Positions 18,645 to 26,594 are shown, counted from the stretch's first letter. The stretch: DNA of 64,000 nucleotides from an uncultured Kordia sp. (GCF_947496985.1 NZ_CANMEZ010000009.1:124001-188000), one strand, 5' to 3'. The notes: generated by a model from the sequence alone, not told the origin. Made by a program: numbers and translations.

Positions 18645-19406
18645 TTATCGAATATTTGAAACAAAATCAGCAATTGTTTTTGTACCGTTTTTTGTTAAGT
18701 GTTTGATAAATGCACTTCCAATAATGGCACCTTTAGCTTTGTCAGTTGCTTGATTGAAGGTTTCTCTATTAGAAATTCCAAAACCAACTATTTGCGGGTT
18801 TTTTAAATTCATAGTGCTAATTCTATCAAAGTAATCGGCTTGCGCGTTCCCGAAACTATTTTTAGCACCTGTGGTTCCTGCCGAACTTACCATATAGATA
18901 AATCCGTTAGAAATACTATCAATAAATTTAATGCGTTCTTCAGAAGTTTGTGGAGTGATCAAAAACACATTGATTAATCCATACTTTTCAAAAATTGCTT
19001 GATATTCATCGTGATATACATCCACAGGCATATCTGGAATAATCAATCCATCAATACCAACTTCTTTACATTTTGCACAAAACGCTTCAATTCCATATTG
19101 CATCATAGGATTTAAATAGCCCATTATAATCAACGGAATAGAAACGGTTTCACGAATGTTTTCTATTTGAGTAAATAAAATTTCACTTGTCATTCCGTTT
19201 TCCAACGCTTTTGTAGAACTCGCTTGAATTGTTGGTCCATCAGCTAATGGATCGCTAAAAGGCAAGCCAATTTCGATCATATCGACACCATTTTTTTCCA
19301 ACTCTTGAATCACGCCAACAGTATCATCTAAACTTGGATATCCTGCCGTGAAATATATTGAGAGTAACTTTTTGTCTTCTTGTAATTTTTGGTTTATTCT
19401 ATTCAT
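18645..19406 (-). CDS. trpA: Tryptophan synthase alpha chain
   Basis: TrpA cleaves indole-3-glycerol phosphate to indole and glyceraldehyde 3-phosphate inside the alpha2-beta2 complex with TrpB. I chose the ATG at 19406, giving MNRINQKL and 254 residues. The longer open frame adds 34 residues encoded by an intergenic hairpin. Catalytic residues are visible as Glu45 (MIEIGLPFSDP) and Asp56 (LADGPT), with the phosphate-binding segment near the C-terminus (GFGIS, then GSAFIKHL). It is the last gene of the trp operon. Confidence 0.95.
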   Translation of the reverse strand: MNRINQKLQEDKKLLSIYFTAGYPSLDDTVGVIQELEKNGVDMIEIGLPFSDPLADGPTIQASSTKALENGMTSEILFTQIENIRETVSIPLIIMGYLNPMMQYGIEAFCAKCKEVGIDGLIIPDMPVDVYHDEYQAIFEKYGLINVFLITPQTSEERIKFIDSISNGFIYMVSSAGTTGAKNSFGNAQADYFDRISTMNLKNPQIVGFGISNRETFNQATDKAKGAIIGSAFIKHLTKNGTKTIADFVSNIR

Positions 19407-19434
19407 GTTTAATAGTATTGGGTATTGAGCTTTT

Positions 19435-19476
19435 AGTATTGAGATGTAGTTTTGCCTTGTCTCACATCTCATTACT
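19435..19476. repeat. AGTATTGAGA inverted repeat between trpB and trpA
   Basis: AGTATTGAGATGT (19435-19447) and ACATCTCATTACT (19464-19476) pair with a single mismatch around a 16-base loop. Related inverted repeats occur between trpD and trpG (24307-24358), and a half-copy lies at 24948-24957. It may be a dispersed repeat rather than a terminator, since there is no T tract. Confidence 0.6.
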
Positions 19477-19488
19477 AATATCTCACTA

Positions 19489-20670
19489 CTATAATTTAAA
19501 ATAATCAATATATGTATTCAAATCCTTGTCTCCACGACCTGATAAATTCAAGATTACAATTTCATTCTCTTTGAATTTTCTTTGTTCAAAAACTGCTAGA
19601 GCATGTGAGGTTTCAATTGCAGGAATGATTCCTTCTAATTGCGATAATTCTAATCCAGCTGTCATGGCTTCATCATCTGTGATAGAAATAAATTCGGCAC
19701 GTTTACTAGCATATAAATGTGCGTGCATTGGTCCAACACCAGGATAATCTAGTCCAGCAGAAATTGAATAGGGCTCTGTAATTTGTCCGTCTTTGGTTTG
19801 CATTAATAAGGTTCTACTTCCGTGAATAATTCCATCTTCACCTAATGCTGAGGTTGCAGCGCTTTCACCAGAGTGAATTCCTTTCCCAGCAGCTTCCACA
19901 GCAATTAAATTGACACGTTCGTCATCTAAATACTGATAAAAAGCGCCAGCAGCATTGCTTCCACCACCAACACAAGCAATTACATGATCAGGATACGAAC
20001 GACCTTCTTTTTCTTGTAATTGCCATTCCATTTCTTCAGAAATAACTGCTTGAAAACGTGCCACCATATCTGGATACGGATGTGGACCAACTACTGAACC
20101 AATGATGTAATGTGTATTTACAGGATTGCTAATCCAATCGCGAATGGCTTCGTTTGTAGCATCTTTCAAGGTTCTACTTCCAGATAGTGCTGCACGAACT
20201 TCTGCACCTAACATTTTCATACGTGCTACATTTGGCGCCTGGCGTGCAATGTCAATTTCGCCCATATATACAATACATTCCATGCCCATTAATGCACAAA
20301 CGGTTGCAGTTGCAACACCGTGTTGTCCAGCGCCAGTTTCAGCAATAATTCTAGTTTTCCCCAAACGTTTCGCCATCAATATTTGTCCGATGGTATTGTT
20401 AACTTTGTGCGCGCCTGTATGGTTTAAATCTTCACGTTTTAGGTAAATTTTTGTATTGTATCTTTCAGATAAACGTTTGGCATAAAATAGAGGTGAAGGA
20501 CGACCAACATAATCTTTCAGCAATTGTTTGAATTCTTTTTGAAAAGAATCTTCATACATAATCTCCAAATACTTTTGGCGTAATTCTTCTACATTCGGAT
20601 ATAACATTTCAGGAATGTACGCGCCGCCAAATGTGCCATAATATCCTTTTTCATTAACGTGATAACTCAT
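19489..20670 (-). CDS. trpB: Tryptophan synthase beta chain
   Basis: TrpB condenses indole with L-serine to tryptophan using pyridoxal phosphate. The 393-residue protein has the PLP Lys89 in [11 protein letters not shown], the indole-tunnel segment [13 protein letters not shown], the phosphate-binding [10 protein letters not shown] and the C-terminal SGRGDKD. Its start overlaps the stop of the upstream orphan gene by four bases (ATGA), which implies coupled translation. It is separated from trpA by an 82-bp spacer with an inverted repeat. Confidence 0.97.
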   Translation of the reverse strand: MSYHVNEKGYYGTFGGAYIPEMLYPNVEELRQKYLEIMYEDSFQKEFKQLLKDYVGRPSPLFYAKRLSERYNTKIYLKREDLNHTGAHKVNNTIGQILMAKRLGKTRIIAETGAGQHGVATATVCALMGMECIVYMGEIDIARQAPNVARMKMLGAEVRAALSGSRTLKDATNEAIRDWISNPVNTHYIIGSVVGPHPYPDMVARFQAVISEEMEWQLQEKEGRSYPDHVIACVGGGSNAAGAFYQYLDDERVNLIAVEAAGKGIHSGESAATSALGEDGIIHGSRTLLMQTKDGQITEPYSISAGLDYPGVGPMHAHLYASKRAEFISITDDEAMTAGLELSQLEGIIPAIETSHALAVFEQRKFKENEIVILNLSGRGDKDLNTYIDYFKL

Positions 20671-21218
20671 GATTTTATATATTTTTTAAATGTGTTGCTG
20701 TAATTATCTTGGTACATGATTTTCGTAATTTGTTTAAATTTCTCTTTGATTGGATCTTGAAGAATACCTTGTGCATTAAAGTGATTTATGGTAGCGTTTT
20801 TGTTTGAAACTTTTTCAATATATCCAATAGAGAAATATTGATGCTTTTCACGTTCACATTCTACAATGACGCATTCTTCTTGTTTCTTTAAACTTTTAAA
20901 AGTGGTTTTAAATGAAGTAATATCAATGGTATTATAACTTTTTGTTATTTTTTTTAATATTTCTGGACATTCGTTCTTTAAAATCATTTCAAAATATTTG
21001 TCAGTTTTATTGCGTCTGATCTCTAAAATTGTATTGACAGGAATGCAATTTAAACCTGAGAAAAAGAATTCATCAATGGTTGCAATTACAATAAAAGTGT
21101 CAGAATGTGCGAGTATATAACCTGTAATATCTGTAAAGTTTTCATTGTTGAATCCTCTACGAATTTTTACATAATTTTTGTTCTTTATGTATTTTGCTAT
21201 TGTTTTTTTAATACTCAT
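20667..21218 (-). CDS. Orphan protein inside the trp operon, unknown function
   Basis: The 183-residue, Lys-rich soluble protein is not a known trp enzyme. The middle (about residues 30-75: [19 protein letters not shown], then [19 protein letters not shown]) has a short beta-barrel-like pattern seen in uncharacterised Bacteroidota proteins; I cannot name the family. It starts one base within the trpF stop and ends in an ATGA overlap with trpB. It is therefore coupled on both sides and should be made at the same level as the enzymes. Whether it acts in tryptophan metabolism is inference. Confidence 0.75.
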   Translation of the reverse strand: MSIKKTIAKYIKNKNYVKIRRGFNNENFTDITGYILAHSDTFIVIATIDEFFFSGLNCIPVNTILEIRRNKTDKYFEMILKNECPEILKKITKSYNTIDITSFKTTFKSLKKQEECVIVECEREKHQYFSIGYIEKVSNKNATINHFNAQGILQDPIKEKFKQITKIMYQDNYSNTFKKYIKS

Positions 21219-21913
21219 TATATAACGTCTTTAAAACTTTTTAAATCTTCAATGTTTTTCAAACCTGGAACGATTTCAAATTTACTATTTACATCTAAAG
21301 CATAACAATGATTGGAAGCTTTACTTTTCAAAAAATCATTCAATTTTGTGATGGTTTCCAAGCTAATTCCACCGCTTAAAAAGAAAGGTTTTGTAGATGG
21401 GTAGTTTTCCAATACTTTCCAATCAAACGTAACGCCATTTCCGCCAGGTAATTTTCCTTTCGTATCAAATAAAAAATAGTCAACACAAGATTCGTACAGT
21501 TTCAAAGTGTCAAAATCAAATTCATCTTTTATGGAGAATACTTTGATGATTTCCACAGACGAGTTTCGTTCGTTGAAATCATCATGCTGAACTTGATTCA
21601 GCATCTCATCAGTTGCATCTCGACTGCGCTTGATGTGACACTTTTCCTTTAACTCTTGACAAAATTCAGGACTTTCATTTCCATGTAATTGTACAGTTTG
21701 TAAATCGTATAGTTTTATTTTATGTAGAATTTCTTCAATGGAAGCATTTACAAATACGCCAGTTTTTTTGATTCCTTTTGGAATTTCTGGAATAATTGTA
21801 TCAAAAAAACGTGATGATTTTTCGTAGAATATAAAACCCAAATAATCAGGTTGTAAGTTACTTACAGCCATCATATTGTCTTCGTATTTCATTCCGCATA
21901 TTTTGAGTTTCAT
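21218..21913 (-). CDS. trpF: Phosphoribosylanthranilate isomerase with in-frame repeat insertion
   Basis: TrpF converts phosphoribosylanthranilate to CdRP, the third step of tryptophan synthesis. The true start is the ATG at 21913 (MKLKICGMKYEDN); a longer frame begins in repeat DNA. Family motifs are the catalytic Cys7 in KICGM, QLHGNESPEFC, the catalytic Asp in FLFDTKG and the phosphate-binding PFFLSGGIS. Between QLHG and the next strand (EIIKVFS) the protein holds about 26 extra residues (CHIKRSRDATDEMLNQVQHD and flanks) encoded by repeats at 21582-21640. The rest of the TIM barrel looks intact, so the enzyme may still work. Confidence 0.92.
   Translation of the reverse strand: MKLKICGMKYEDNMMAVSNLQPDYLGFIFYEKSSRFFDTIIPEIPKGIKKTGVFVNASIEEILHKIKLYDLQTVQLHGNESPEFCQELKEKCHIKRSRDATDEMLNQVQHDDFNERNSSVEIIKVFSIKDEFDFDTLKLYESCVDYFLFDTKGKLPGGNGVTFDWKVLENYPSTKPFFLSGGISLETITKLNDFLKSKASNHCYALDVNSKFEIVPGLKNIEDLKSFKDVI
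21582..21640. repeat. Composite palindromic repeat inserted in trpF
   Basis: A family A unit (21582-21608, core TGCTGAACTTGATTCAGCA) is joined to a family B unit (21615-21640, core CTCGACTGCGCTTGATGTG). The inserted length keeps the trpF frame open. Confidence 0.85.
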
Positions 21914-21930
21914 AGTAAAACTTGTTTTAC

Positions 21931-21950
21931 ATTCCCGAGAAATCGGGAAT
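21931..21950. repeat. Perfect hairpin with GAAA tetraloop upstream of trpF
   Basis: ATTCCCGAGAAATCGGGAAT has an 8-bp perfect stem and GAAA loop. Similar short hairpins lie at 23201-23212 and 23231-23248 (trpC leader), and one with the same ATTCCC/GGGAAT arms at 29692-29711. Confidence 0.65.
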
Positions 21951-21954
21951 TTGT

Positions 21955-21986
21955 TTTTTTTCATTTCTTGTGCGATGCTGAATCAA
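21955..21986. repeat. 32-bp direct repeat, copy 1
   Basis: It is identical over 32 bases to 22325-22356. It runs from a T tract through CATTTCTTGTGCGATGCTGA and reaches into a family A palindrome. The two copies bracket a 370-bp module containing the broken GIY-YIG gene and two palindromes. Confidence 0.85.
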
Positions 21987-22044
21987 ATTCAGCATGACGT
22001 TCTGTAGCAATTTACGTCATCCTGAACTTGATTCAGGATCGCAT
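21972..22044. repeat. Two family A palindromes between trpF and the GIY-YIG remnant
   Basis: Hairpins at 21972-21999 (GATGCTGAATC / GATTCAGCAT type arms) and 22015-22044 (ATCCTGAACTTGATTCAGGAT) are 15 bases apart. Both are close relatives of the copies inside trpF and the glycosylase gene. Confidence 0.8.
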
Positions 22045-22054
22045 AGCCTTTGTT

Positions 22055-22334
22055 TTATAGATTAATTGTTTCCAATGATGGATTCAATTTCTTTATTAAT
22101 TCGATTTTCCAATCTCTTTTCCAGTTTTTTAATTGTTTCTCTCTAGCAATCGCTTGATTTATGTCTAAAAATTCTTCGTAATACACTAAATCAGTTACGT
22201 TATATTTTTTTTGTGAATTCAGAACCTTTTCCATCAATATGTGAAATTATTCTATTTTTTTAATCTGCTGTAATGCCAATGTAGAAAGTAGTTCTGTATG
22301 TATTCGTGAGTATGTATATATAACTTTTTTTCAT
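22055..22334 (-). pseudogene. GIY-YIG nuclease family gene, inactivated
   Basis: Reading from ATG 22334 gives MKKSYIYILTNTYRTTFYIG, the GIY-YIG start, then a TAA at 22260-22262 where a Leu codon is expected (ADL changed to AD-stop). The same frame continues as KNRIISHIDGKGSEFTKK up to an eight-A run (plus-strand T at 22205-22212). There a shift moves into the frame encoding YNVTDLVYYEEF and AIAREKQLKNWKR, the family C-terminus. One nonsense change and one homopolymer frameshift thus break a roughly 93-codon gene. Family members are small single-domain nucleases of unclear role. The remnant lies between trpC and trpF and its start codon lies in a 32-bp direct repeat. Confidence 0.88.
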
Positions 22335-22356
22335 TTCTTGTGCGATGCTGAATCAA
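22325..22356. repeat. 32-bp direct repeat, copy 2
   Basis: This is the second copy of 21955-21986. It contains the ATG of the GIY-YIG remnant (22332-22334) and the beginning of the palindrome cluster at 22342-22392. Confidence 0.85.
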
Positions 22357-22392
22357 TACTGAATCTAGTTCAGCACATGGTTCAGCATGACG
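22342..22392. repeat. Nested family A palindrome cluster
   Basis: The segment has TGCTGAATCA, then CTGAATCTAGTTCAG, then GGTTCAGCATGACG. It looks like one family A palindrome interrupted or duplicated within another. It lies just downstream of the trpC stop. Confidence 0.75.
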
Positions 22393-22408
22393 ACGTTTTG
22401 ATTAACTT

Positions 22409-23191
22409 TCAGCTCAATTGATTAACAAACTCCAACGCACTTTTGCCTGGGTTTTCAGTTTTCATAAAGTTTTCACCAATTAAAAAACCTTGATAGCCAA
22501 AAGGTTTCAAATCCTTGATCGCTTCTATAGAACTAATGCCACTTTCAGACACTTTTACAAAATCATCAGGAATATGCGTCGATAGTTCTTTGCTGATATC
22601 CGTACTTACTTCAAAAGTCTTTAAGTTTCTATTATTCACACCTAACATATCTAAAGAAGGCATGATTGATTTTTGTAATTCTTCCAAGTTGTGAACTTCT
22701 AACAAAACATCTAAACCTAAACTTTTTGCTGTTTCTGAAAGCGTTTTGATTTCTTCTCTTTTCAATACTGCCGCAATTAATAAAATGACATCTGCGCCGT
22801 GTGCTTTTGCTTCTAGAATTTGATATTCGTCAATGATGAATTCTTTTCTGAGAATTGGTAATTGCGCACTCGCTCTTGCTAATAATACATCATCTAACGA
22901 ACCGCCAAAGTATTTTCCATCGGTTAAGACAGACATTCCACAAACACCAGCATGTTCATATCCTTTTGCAACATCTTCCACACTCGCATTTTGATTGATT
23001 ACACTTTTGGAAGGAGAACGCCTTTTAAATTCTGCGATGATTCCTGTATTGCTTTCACGCAAAGCATTTGCTAATGAAGCAGTTTCACGTTCAAATAATA
23101 CAGAAGCTTCCAATTGTGTTGTTGGAATGATACTTTTTTTAAGTGCAACTTCTTTGTATTTGTCTGCTATTATTTTATCTAAAATAGTCAT
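22409..23191 (-). CDS. trpC: Indole-3-glycerol phosphate synthase
   Basis: TrpC closes the indole ring by decarboxylating CdRP to indole-3-glycerol phosphate. The 260-residue protein has the TIM-barrel motifs IAEFKRRSPSKSVIN (catalytic Lys), LRKEFIIDEYQ, LLEVHNLEEL, LGVNNRNLKTFEV and VSESGISS. Length and start are normal. It is monofunctional, with trpF separate. The 3' side toward trpF is occupied by palindromic repeats and a nuclease remnant rather than the usual short spacer. Confidence 0.97.
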   Translation of the reverse strand: MTILDKIIADKYKEVALKKSIIPTTQLEASVLFERETASLANALRESNTGIIAEFKRRSPSKSVINQNASVEDVAKGYEHAGVCGMSVLTDGKYFGGSLDDVLLARASAQLPILRKEFIIDEYQILEAKAHGADVILLIAAVLKREEIKTLSETAKSLGLDVLLEVHNLEELQKSIMPSLDMLGVNNRNLKTFEVSTDISKELSTHIPDDFVKVSESGISSIEAIKDLKPFGYQGFLIGENFMKTENPGKSALEFVNQLS

Positions 23192-23200
23192 ATTTATTTT

Positions 23201-23248
23201 CCGCGAAAGCGGTAATATATTTGGTTATTATTCTCGCAAAAGCGGGAA
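23201..23248. repeat. Two GC-arm hairpins upstream of trpC
   Basis: CCGCGAAAGCGG (23201-23212) is a perfect stem with a GAAA loop. TTCTCGCAAAAGCGGGAA (23231-23248) is a second stem with one G-U pair. They resemble the hairpin at 21931-21950 upstream of trpF. Confidence 0.6.
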
Positions 23249-23266
23249 ACTTATTATTCTTATTGT

Positions 23267-23294
23267 GAGATGCTGAATCAAGTTCAGCATGACG
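23267..23294. repeat. Family A palindrome between trpD and trpC
   Basis: TGCTGAATCAAGTTCAGCA with flanking GAGA and TGACG is an almost perfect palindrome. It ends 5 bp before the trpD stop codon. Confidence 0.8.
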
Positions 23295-23299
23295 CTATA

Positions 23300-24292
23300 C
23301 TAGTGACTCAATTCCTGTAATTTCTTTAAAACTCCTAACGCTTTTCCAGATTGTAAGGATTCTTTGGCAATTTCGAAACCTTCTTTGGCTTGTAAACCTT
23401 TTACGGTAGCGATCGCCATTCCTGCATTGGCGCAAACCACATTATTTTGTGGATCTGTTCCTTTTCCTTCTAAGATGTTTGTGAAAATTTCAGCCGCCGA
23501 AGCTACAGAATCGCCACCATAAATTGATGCTTGTGTGTGTTGTGGAACGCCAAAATCTTCAGGAGTTAGCATTTCTTCTGAATTGTTTCTGATTGCTTTT
23601 GTGGCACCTGTTAATGATATTTCATCATATCCATCTAATGCGTGCAAAATGGTATAGTTTTTATCAGTATTTTGATATAAGTAGCCATACATTCTTGCCA
23701 ATTCTAAGTTGAAAACACCAACCATTTGATTTTTCGGAAACGACGGATTTACCATTGGACCTAACATATTGAAGAAGGTTTTTACACCTAAAGCTCTACG
23801 AATTGGCGCCACATTTTTCATAGCTGGATGAAATAAAGGCGCGTGCAAAACACAAATTCCAGCTTTGTCAATTGATTTTTCTAGAAAGTCTGTATCGTTT
23901 GTAAATTTTATACCTAAATGTTCCATGACATTGGATGAACCACTTACGGATGAAACACCATAGTTTCCGTGTTTGGCAACTTTTACGTCAGCGCCCGCTG
24001 TAATGAACGAAGCTAAAGTTGAAATGTTGAACGTATCTTTTCCATCGCCGCCAGTTCCGCATAAATCAATTGCGTTATACGCAGATAAATCTACAGGAAT
24101 ACATAATTCTAACAGCGCATCTCTAAAGCCTTTGAGTTCTTCAATGGTTACACTTCGCATCATGAAAACAGTTAGGAAAGAAGCAATTTGACTCGGATTG
24201 TACATGTCTTTTGAAATGTTGACAATCACCTGTTTGGCTTCTGCTTCTGAGATGCTTTCGTGATTGATAAGTCTATTTAATAATTTTTTCAT
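23300..24292 (-). CDS. trpD: Anthranilate phosphoribosyltransferase
   Basis: TrpD transfers the phosphoribosyl group of PRPP to anthranilate. The 330-residue protein has the glycine-rich signature DLCGTGGDGKDTFNIST, the segment VAKHGNYGVSSVSGSSNVME, the anthranilate-site FFNMLGPMVNP and the C-terminal VVCANAGMAIA. Start and length are ordinary. The spacer to trpG holds an AGTATTGAGA inverted repeat, the spacer to trpC a family A palindrome. Confidence 0.97.
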   Translation of the reverse strand: MKKLLNRLINHESISEAEAKQVIVNISKDMYNPSQIASFLTVFMMRSVTIEELKGFRDALLELCIPVDLSAYNAIDLCGTGGDGKDTFNISTLASFITAGADVKVAKHGNYGVSSVSGSSNVMEHLGIKFTNDTDFLEKSIDKAGICVLHAPLFHPAMKNVAPIRRALGVKTFFNMLGPMVNPSFPKNQMVGVFNLELARMYGYLYQNTDKNYTILHALDGYDEISLTGATKAIRNNSEEMLTPEDFGVPQHTQASIYGGDSVASAAEIFTNILEGKGTDPQNNVVCANAGMAIATVKGLQAKEGFEIAKESLQSGKALGVLKKLQELSH

Positions 24293-24306
24293 GTTGTTTT
24301 TTTATA

Positions 24307-24358
24307 GTATTGAGAAGTGAGTACTTAGTATTGAGAAATCTCTATACTCATTTCTAAT
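24307..24358. repeat. AGTATTGAGA inverted repeat between trpG and trpD
   Basis: AGTATTGAGAAGTGAGTA (24307-24324) is partly complementary to TACTCATTTCTAATA (24344-24358). A half-copy AGTATTGAGA also lies just upstream of trpG (24948-24957). No T tract follows, so a repeat is more likely than a terminator. Confidence 0.55.
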
Positions 24359-24367
24359 ATCTCATAT

Positions 24368-24934
24368 CTAATTTCTTACCCAGTTTTCTAAGATTTGTTT
24401 TCCATGAGGTGTTAATACAGATTCTGGATGATATTGTACGCCACGTACATCATATTCTTTGTGACGAAGCGACATGATTTGTCCGTTTTCATCAAAAGAG
24501 GTTGCTTCTAAGTTTTCTGGTAATGGACTGGCAACAATCCAAGAATGATAACGTCCGACATCAAAAGATTTTGGCAAACCGTCAAATAATGATTCGTCTG
24601 TTACAGATAGTTCTACTTTGGTGGCAACTCCATGATATACTTCCGCCAAGTTGGATAACGAACCGCCAAATACTTCTCCAATAGCTTGTTGTCCTAAACA
24701 CACACCTAAAATGCTTTTGGTTGCGGCATATTTTGCAATAATTGGTTTCAATAAACCTGCTTCATCAGGAATTCCTGGTCCTGGCGAGAGAATGATTTTT
24801 TCGTATGCATCTACTTCTTCTAACGAAAGTTGATCGTTTCTCTTTACGGTAACATCACAATCTAAATCTTCTAAATAGTGAACAAGATTGTATGTGAAAC
24901 TATCGTAATTATCTATGACTAGTATTTTTTTCAT
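24368..24934 (-). CDS. trpG: Anthranilate synthase glutamine amidotransferase subunit
   Basis: TrpG hydrolyses glutamine and passes ammonia to TrpE for anthranilate formation. The 188-residue class I amidotransferase has its triad visible: Cys79 in GVCLGQQ, then His169 and Glu171 in YHPESV. The oxyanion segment LSPGPGIP is present. The gene is separate from trpD, unlike the fused enterobacterial form. In some bacteria TrpG also serves para-aminobenzoate synthesis; nothing here decides that. Confidence 0.96.
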   Translation of the reverse strand: MKKILVIDNYDSFTYNLVHYLEDLDCDVTVKRNDQLSLEEVDAYEKIILSPGPGIPDEAGLLKPIIAKYAATKSILGVCLGQQAIGEVFGGSLSNLAEVYHGVATKVELSVTDESLFDGLPKSFDVGRYHSWIVASPLPENLEATSFDENGQIMSLRHKEYDVRGVQYHPESVLTPHGKQILENWVRN

Positions 24935-24980
24935 TGTTGTCTTTTTTAGTATTGAGATTTATCAATTTTAGTTTCAAATT

Positions 24981-25004
24981 GTTCTCGACTGCGCTCGAAC
25001 TGAC
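24981..25004. repeat. Family B repeat between trpE and trpG
   Basis: GTTCTCGACTGCGCTCGAAC, followed by TGAC, is the cleanest copy of the family B element seen inside trpF and the glycosylase gene, with GTTC/GAAC arms. Confidence 0.75.
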
Positions 25005-25042
25005 ATTATCATTTAAAATTTTACATTCAACATTTATAATTC

Positions 25043-26437
25043 CTAAATCGTTTCAGCAATTTCCAATGCCGTGTTTAATGCTCTTAATTTGTTATATACT
25101 TCTTGATTTTCGTTTTCTTCTGATGATTTTGCTACAATTCCTGCGCCTGCTTGGTAATGTAGTTTATGGTTTTTGCTTAAAAATGTTCTGATCATAATCG
25201 CATGATTGAAGTTTCCGTCAAAGTCCATAAAACCAATGGCGCCGCCATAAAAGTCACGATTAGAGGTTTCATATTTTTCAATAAGTTGCATTGCTTTGTG
25301 TTTTGGCGCACCGCTTAGTGTTCCTGCTGGAAATGTATCTGCAACAACTTGCATGGTTAATGCATTTTTATGCTTTTGTGCTGTTACTTTTGATACTAAA
25401 TGAATTACATGTGAAAAGAATTGTAATTCTTTATAAGTTTCTACTTTTACTTGGTTTCCATTTCTGCTTAAATCGTTTCGTGCTAAATCGACTAACATGA
25501 CATGTTCTGCATTTTCCTTTGGATCGTCAAATAGTTCTTTGGCAGATTGTGCATCTTCTTCATCATTTCCAGTACGTTTAAAGGTTCCGGCAATTGGATG
25601 AATTTCTGTATGATTGTCTTGAACAACGAGTTGTGCTTCTGGCGAAGAACCAAAGATTTTGAAATCACCATAATCGAAATAGAATAAGTATGGAGAAGGA
25701 TTGATGCTTCTTAGCGCACGATATACATTGAATTCGTCACCTTTAAATTTTTGGATAAATCTTCTTGATAAAACTAACTGAAATACATCTCCACGGTAAC
25801 AATGTTTTTTGGCTAAAGCCACATTTTGTTTAAACTGTTCGTCGTTTAAATTAGAAGTACGCTCTCCATCAATTTTAAAATTGTAAGTTGTAAAGTTTTT
25901 GGAGCTCAATAAATGCTCAATAGTAGCAATGTTATCTTCTTTCTCATAACAATGAGAAAAAATATACGCTTCATTTTTGAAATGATTGAACGCAATGATG
26001 TTTTGATACACTGCATAATACATGTCTGGAATATTAAGCGATTGTTCTTTTTTAGAAATTTCTACATCTTCAAAATAACGAACAGCATCATATGCAATGT
26101 AACCGAACAATCCGTTATTGATAAACTTGAAATCGTTTTTATCGGTTTTAAACTGTTGAGAAAATTCATGAATTAATGCAGGTACATCAGTAGTTTCATC
26201 AATTGCAATGACATTTTTTTCTCCATTTGGATATTCGCGCGTAAGCGTTTCATTTTCTACCTTAATACTCGCAATTGGATTGCAACATACATACGAAAAA
26301 CTGTTTCCACTTGCGTGATAATCACTACTTTCTAGCAATAGACTATTTGGGTATTTATCTCTAATTTTGAGATATACACTTACTGGCGTTATCGTGTCTG
26401 CCAGAATTTTTTTGTAGGTCGTTTTTAAAGAATACAT
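25043..26437 (-). CDS. trpE: Anthranilate synthase component I
   Basis: TrpE makes anthranilate from chorismate, the committed and feedback-inhibited step. The 464-residue protein has the tryptophan-binding LLESS motif near the N-terminus (about residues 33-37), and the chorismate-binding domain with FQLVLSRRF, FGSSPEAQL, HPIAGTFKRTG, DLARNDLSRNG, FPAGTLSGAPKHKAM and YGGAIGFMDFDG. It is the first enzyme gene of the trp operon. It is preceded by a leader peptide with three Trp codons and an intrinsic terminator, so transcription should respond to charged tRNA-Trp. Confidence 0.97.
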   Translation of the reverse strand: MYSLKTTYKKILADTITPVSVYLKIRDKYPNSLLLESSDYHASGNSFSYVCCNPIASIKVENETLTREYPNGEKNVIAIDETTDVPALIHEFSQQFKTDKNDFKFINNGLFGYIAYDAVRYFEDVEISKKEQSLNIPDMYYAVYQNIIAFNHFKNEAYIFSHCYEKEDNIATIEHLLSSKNFTTYNFKIDGERTSNLNDEQFKQNVALAKKHCYRGDVFQLVLSRRFIQKFKGDEFNVYRALRSINPSPYLFYFDYGDFKIFGSSPEAQLVVQDNHTEIHPIAGTFKRTGNDEEDAQSAKELFDDPKENAEHVMLVDLARNDLSRNGNQVKVETYKELQFFSHVIHLVSKVTAQKHKNALTMQVVADTFPAGTLSGAPKHKAMQLIEKYETSNRDFYGGAIGFMDFDGNFNHAIMIRTFLSKNHKLHYQAGAGIVAKSSEENENQEVYNKLRALNTALEIAETI

Positions 26438-26456
26438 AGTTCAGTTTGTTTCAAAA

Positions 26457-26488
26457 AAAAAGACTTGTCGTGATTGACAAGTCTTTTT
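26457..26488 (-). terminator. trp attenuator terminator
   Basis: On the minus strand AAAAAGACTTGTC pairs with GACAAGTCTTTTT across a six-base loop, followed by a T run, 19 bases before trpE. Its 5' arm (GACTT) can alternatively pair with AAGTC at the end of the leader coding region (around 26514), which would form the antiterminator. Confidence 0.9.
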
Positions 26489-26520
26489 CTATATCTATTA
26501 TTAGTAAATAAGGACTTCGC

Positions 26521-26577
26521 TCACGATTTTTGAGTTCGTAAGTTCCACCACCAAGTATTTACTAAATTTGTGTTCAT
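26521..26577 (-). CDS. trpL: trp operon leader peptide
   Basis: The 18-residue peptide MNTNLVNTWWWNLRTQKS contains three consecutive UGG codons (26545-26553). Directly after them the RNA can form a pause hairpin: GGAACTT pairs with AAGTCC, with inner CTCA/TGAG pairing. A ribosome stalled on the Trp codons would block this and free AAGTC to pair with GACTT of the terminator arm. That gives the classical 1:2, 2:3, 3:4 switch of transcription attenuation. The start ATG is about 18 bases downstream of a TATATTTG promoter box. It is too short for routine gene finders. Confidence 0.93.
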   Translation of the reverse strand: MNTNLVNTWWWNLRTQKS

Positions 26578-26594
26578 TTTTGTTTTTACTGTAA

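Noticed and set aside
19407-19508. N-terminal extension of trpA
   Set aside because: It crosses the intergenic inverted repeat and the trpB stop; TrpA family sequence begins at MNRINQKL.
21914-21964. N-terminal extension of trpF
   Set aside because: The extra 17 residues are encoded by a GAAA-loop hairpin and part of the direct repeat. The family N-terminus KICGM starts right after the ATG at 21913.
22055-22237. An intact 60-residue gene
   Set aside because: It is only the C-terminal half of a GIY-YIG domain; the N-terminal half lies upstream in another frame with a stop.
21582-25004. CRISPR array
   Set aside because: The repeats are palindromes at irregular distances with different orientation, lie inside and between trp genes, and have no uniform spacers or cas genes.
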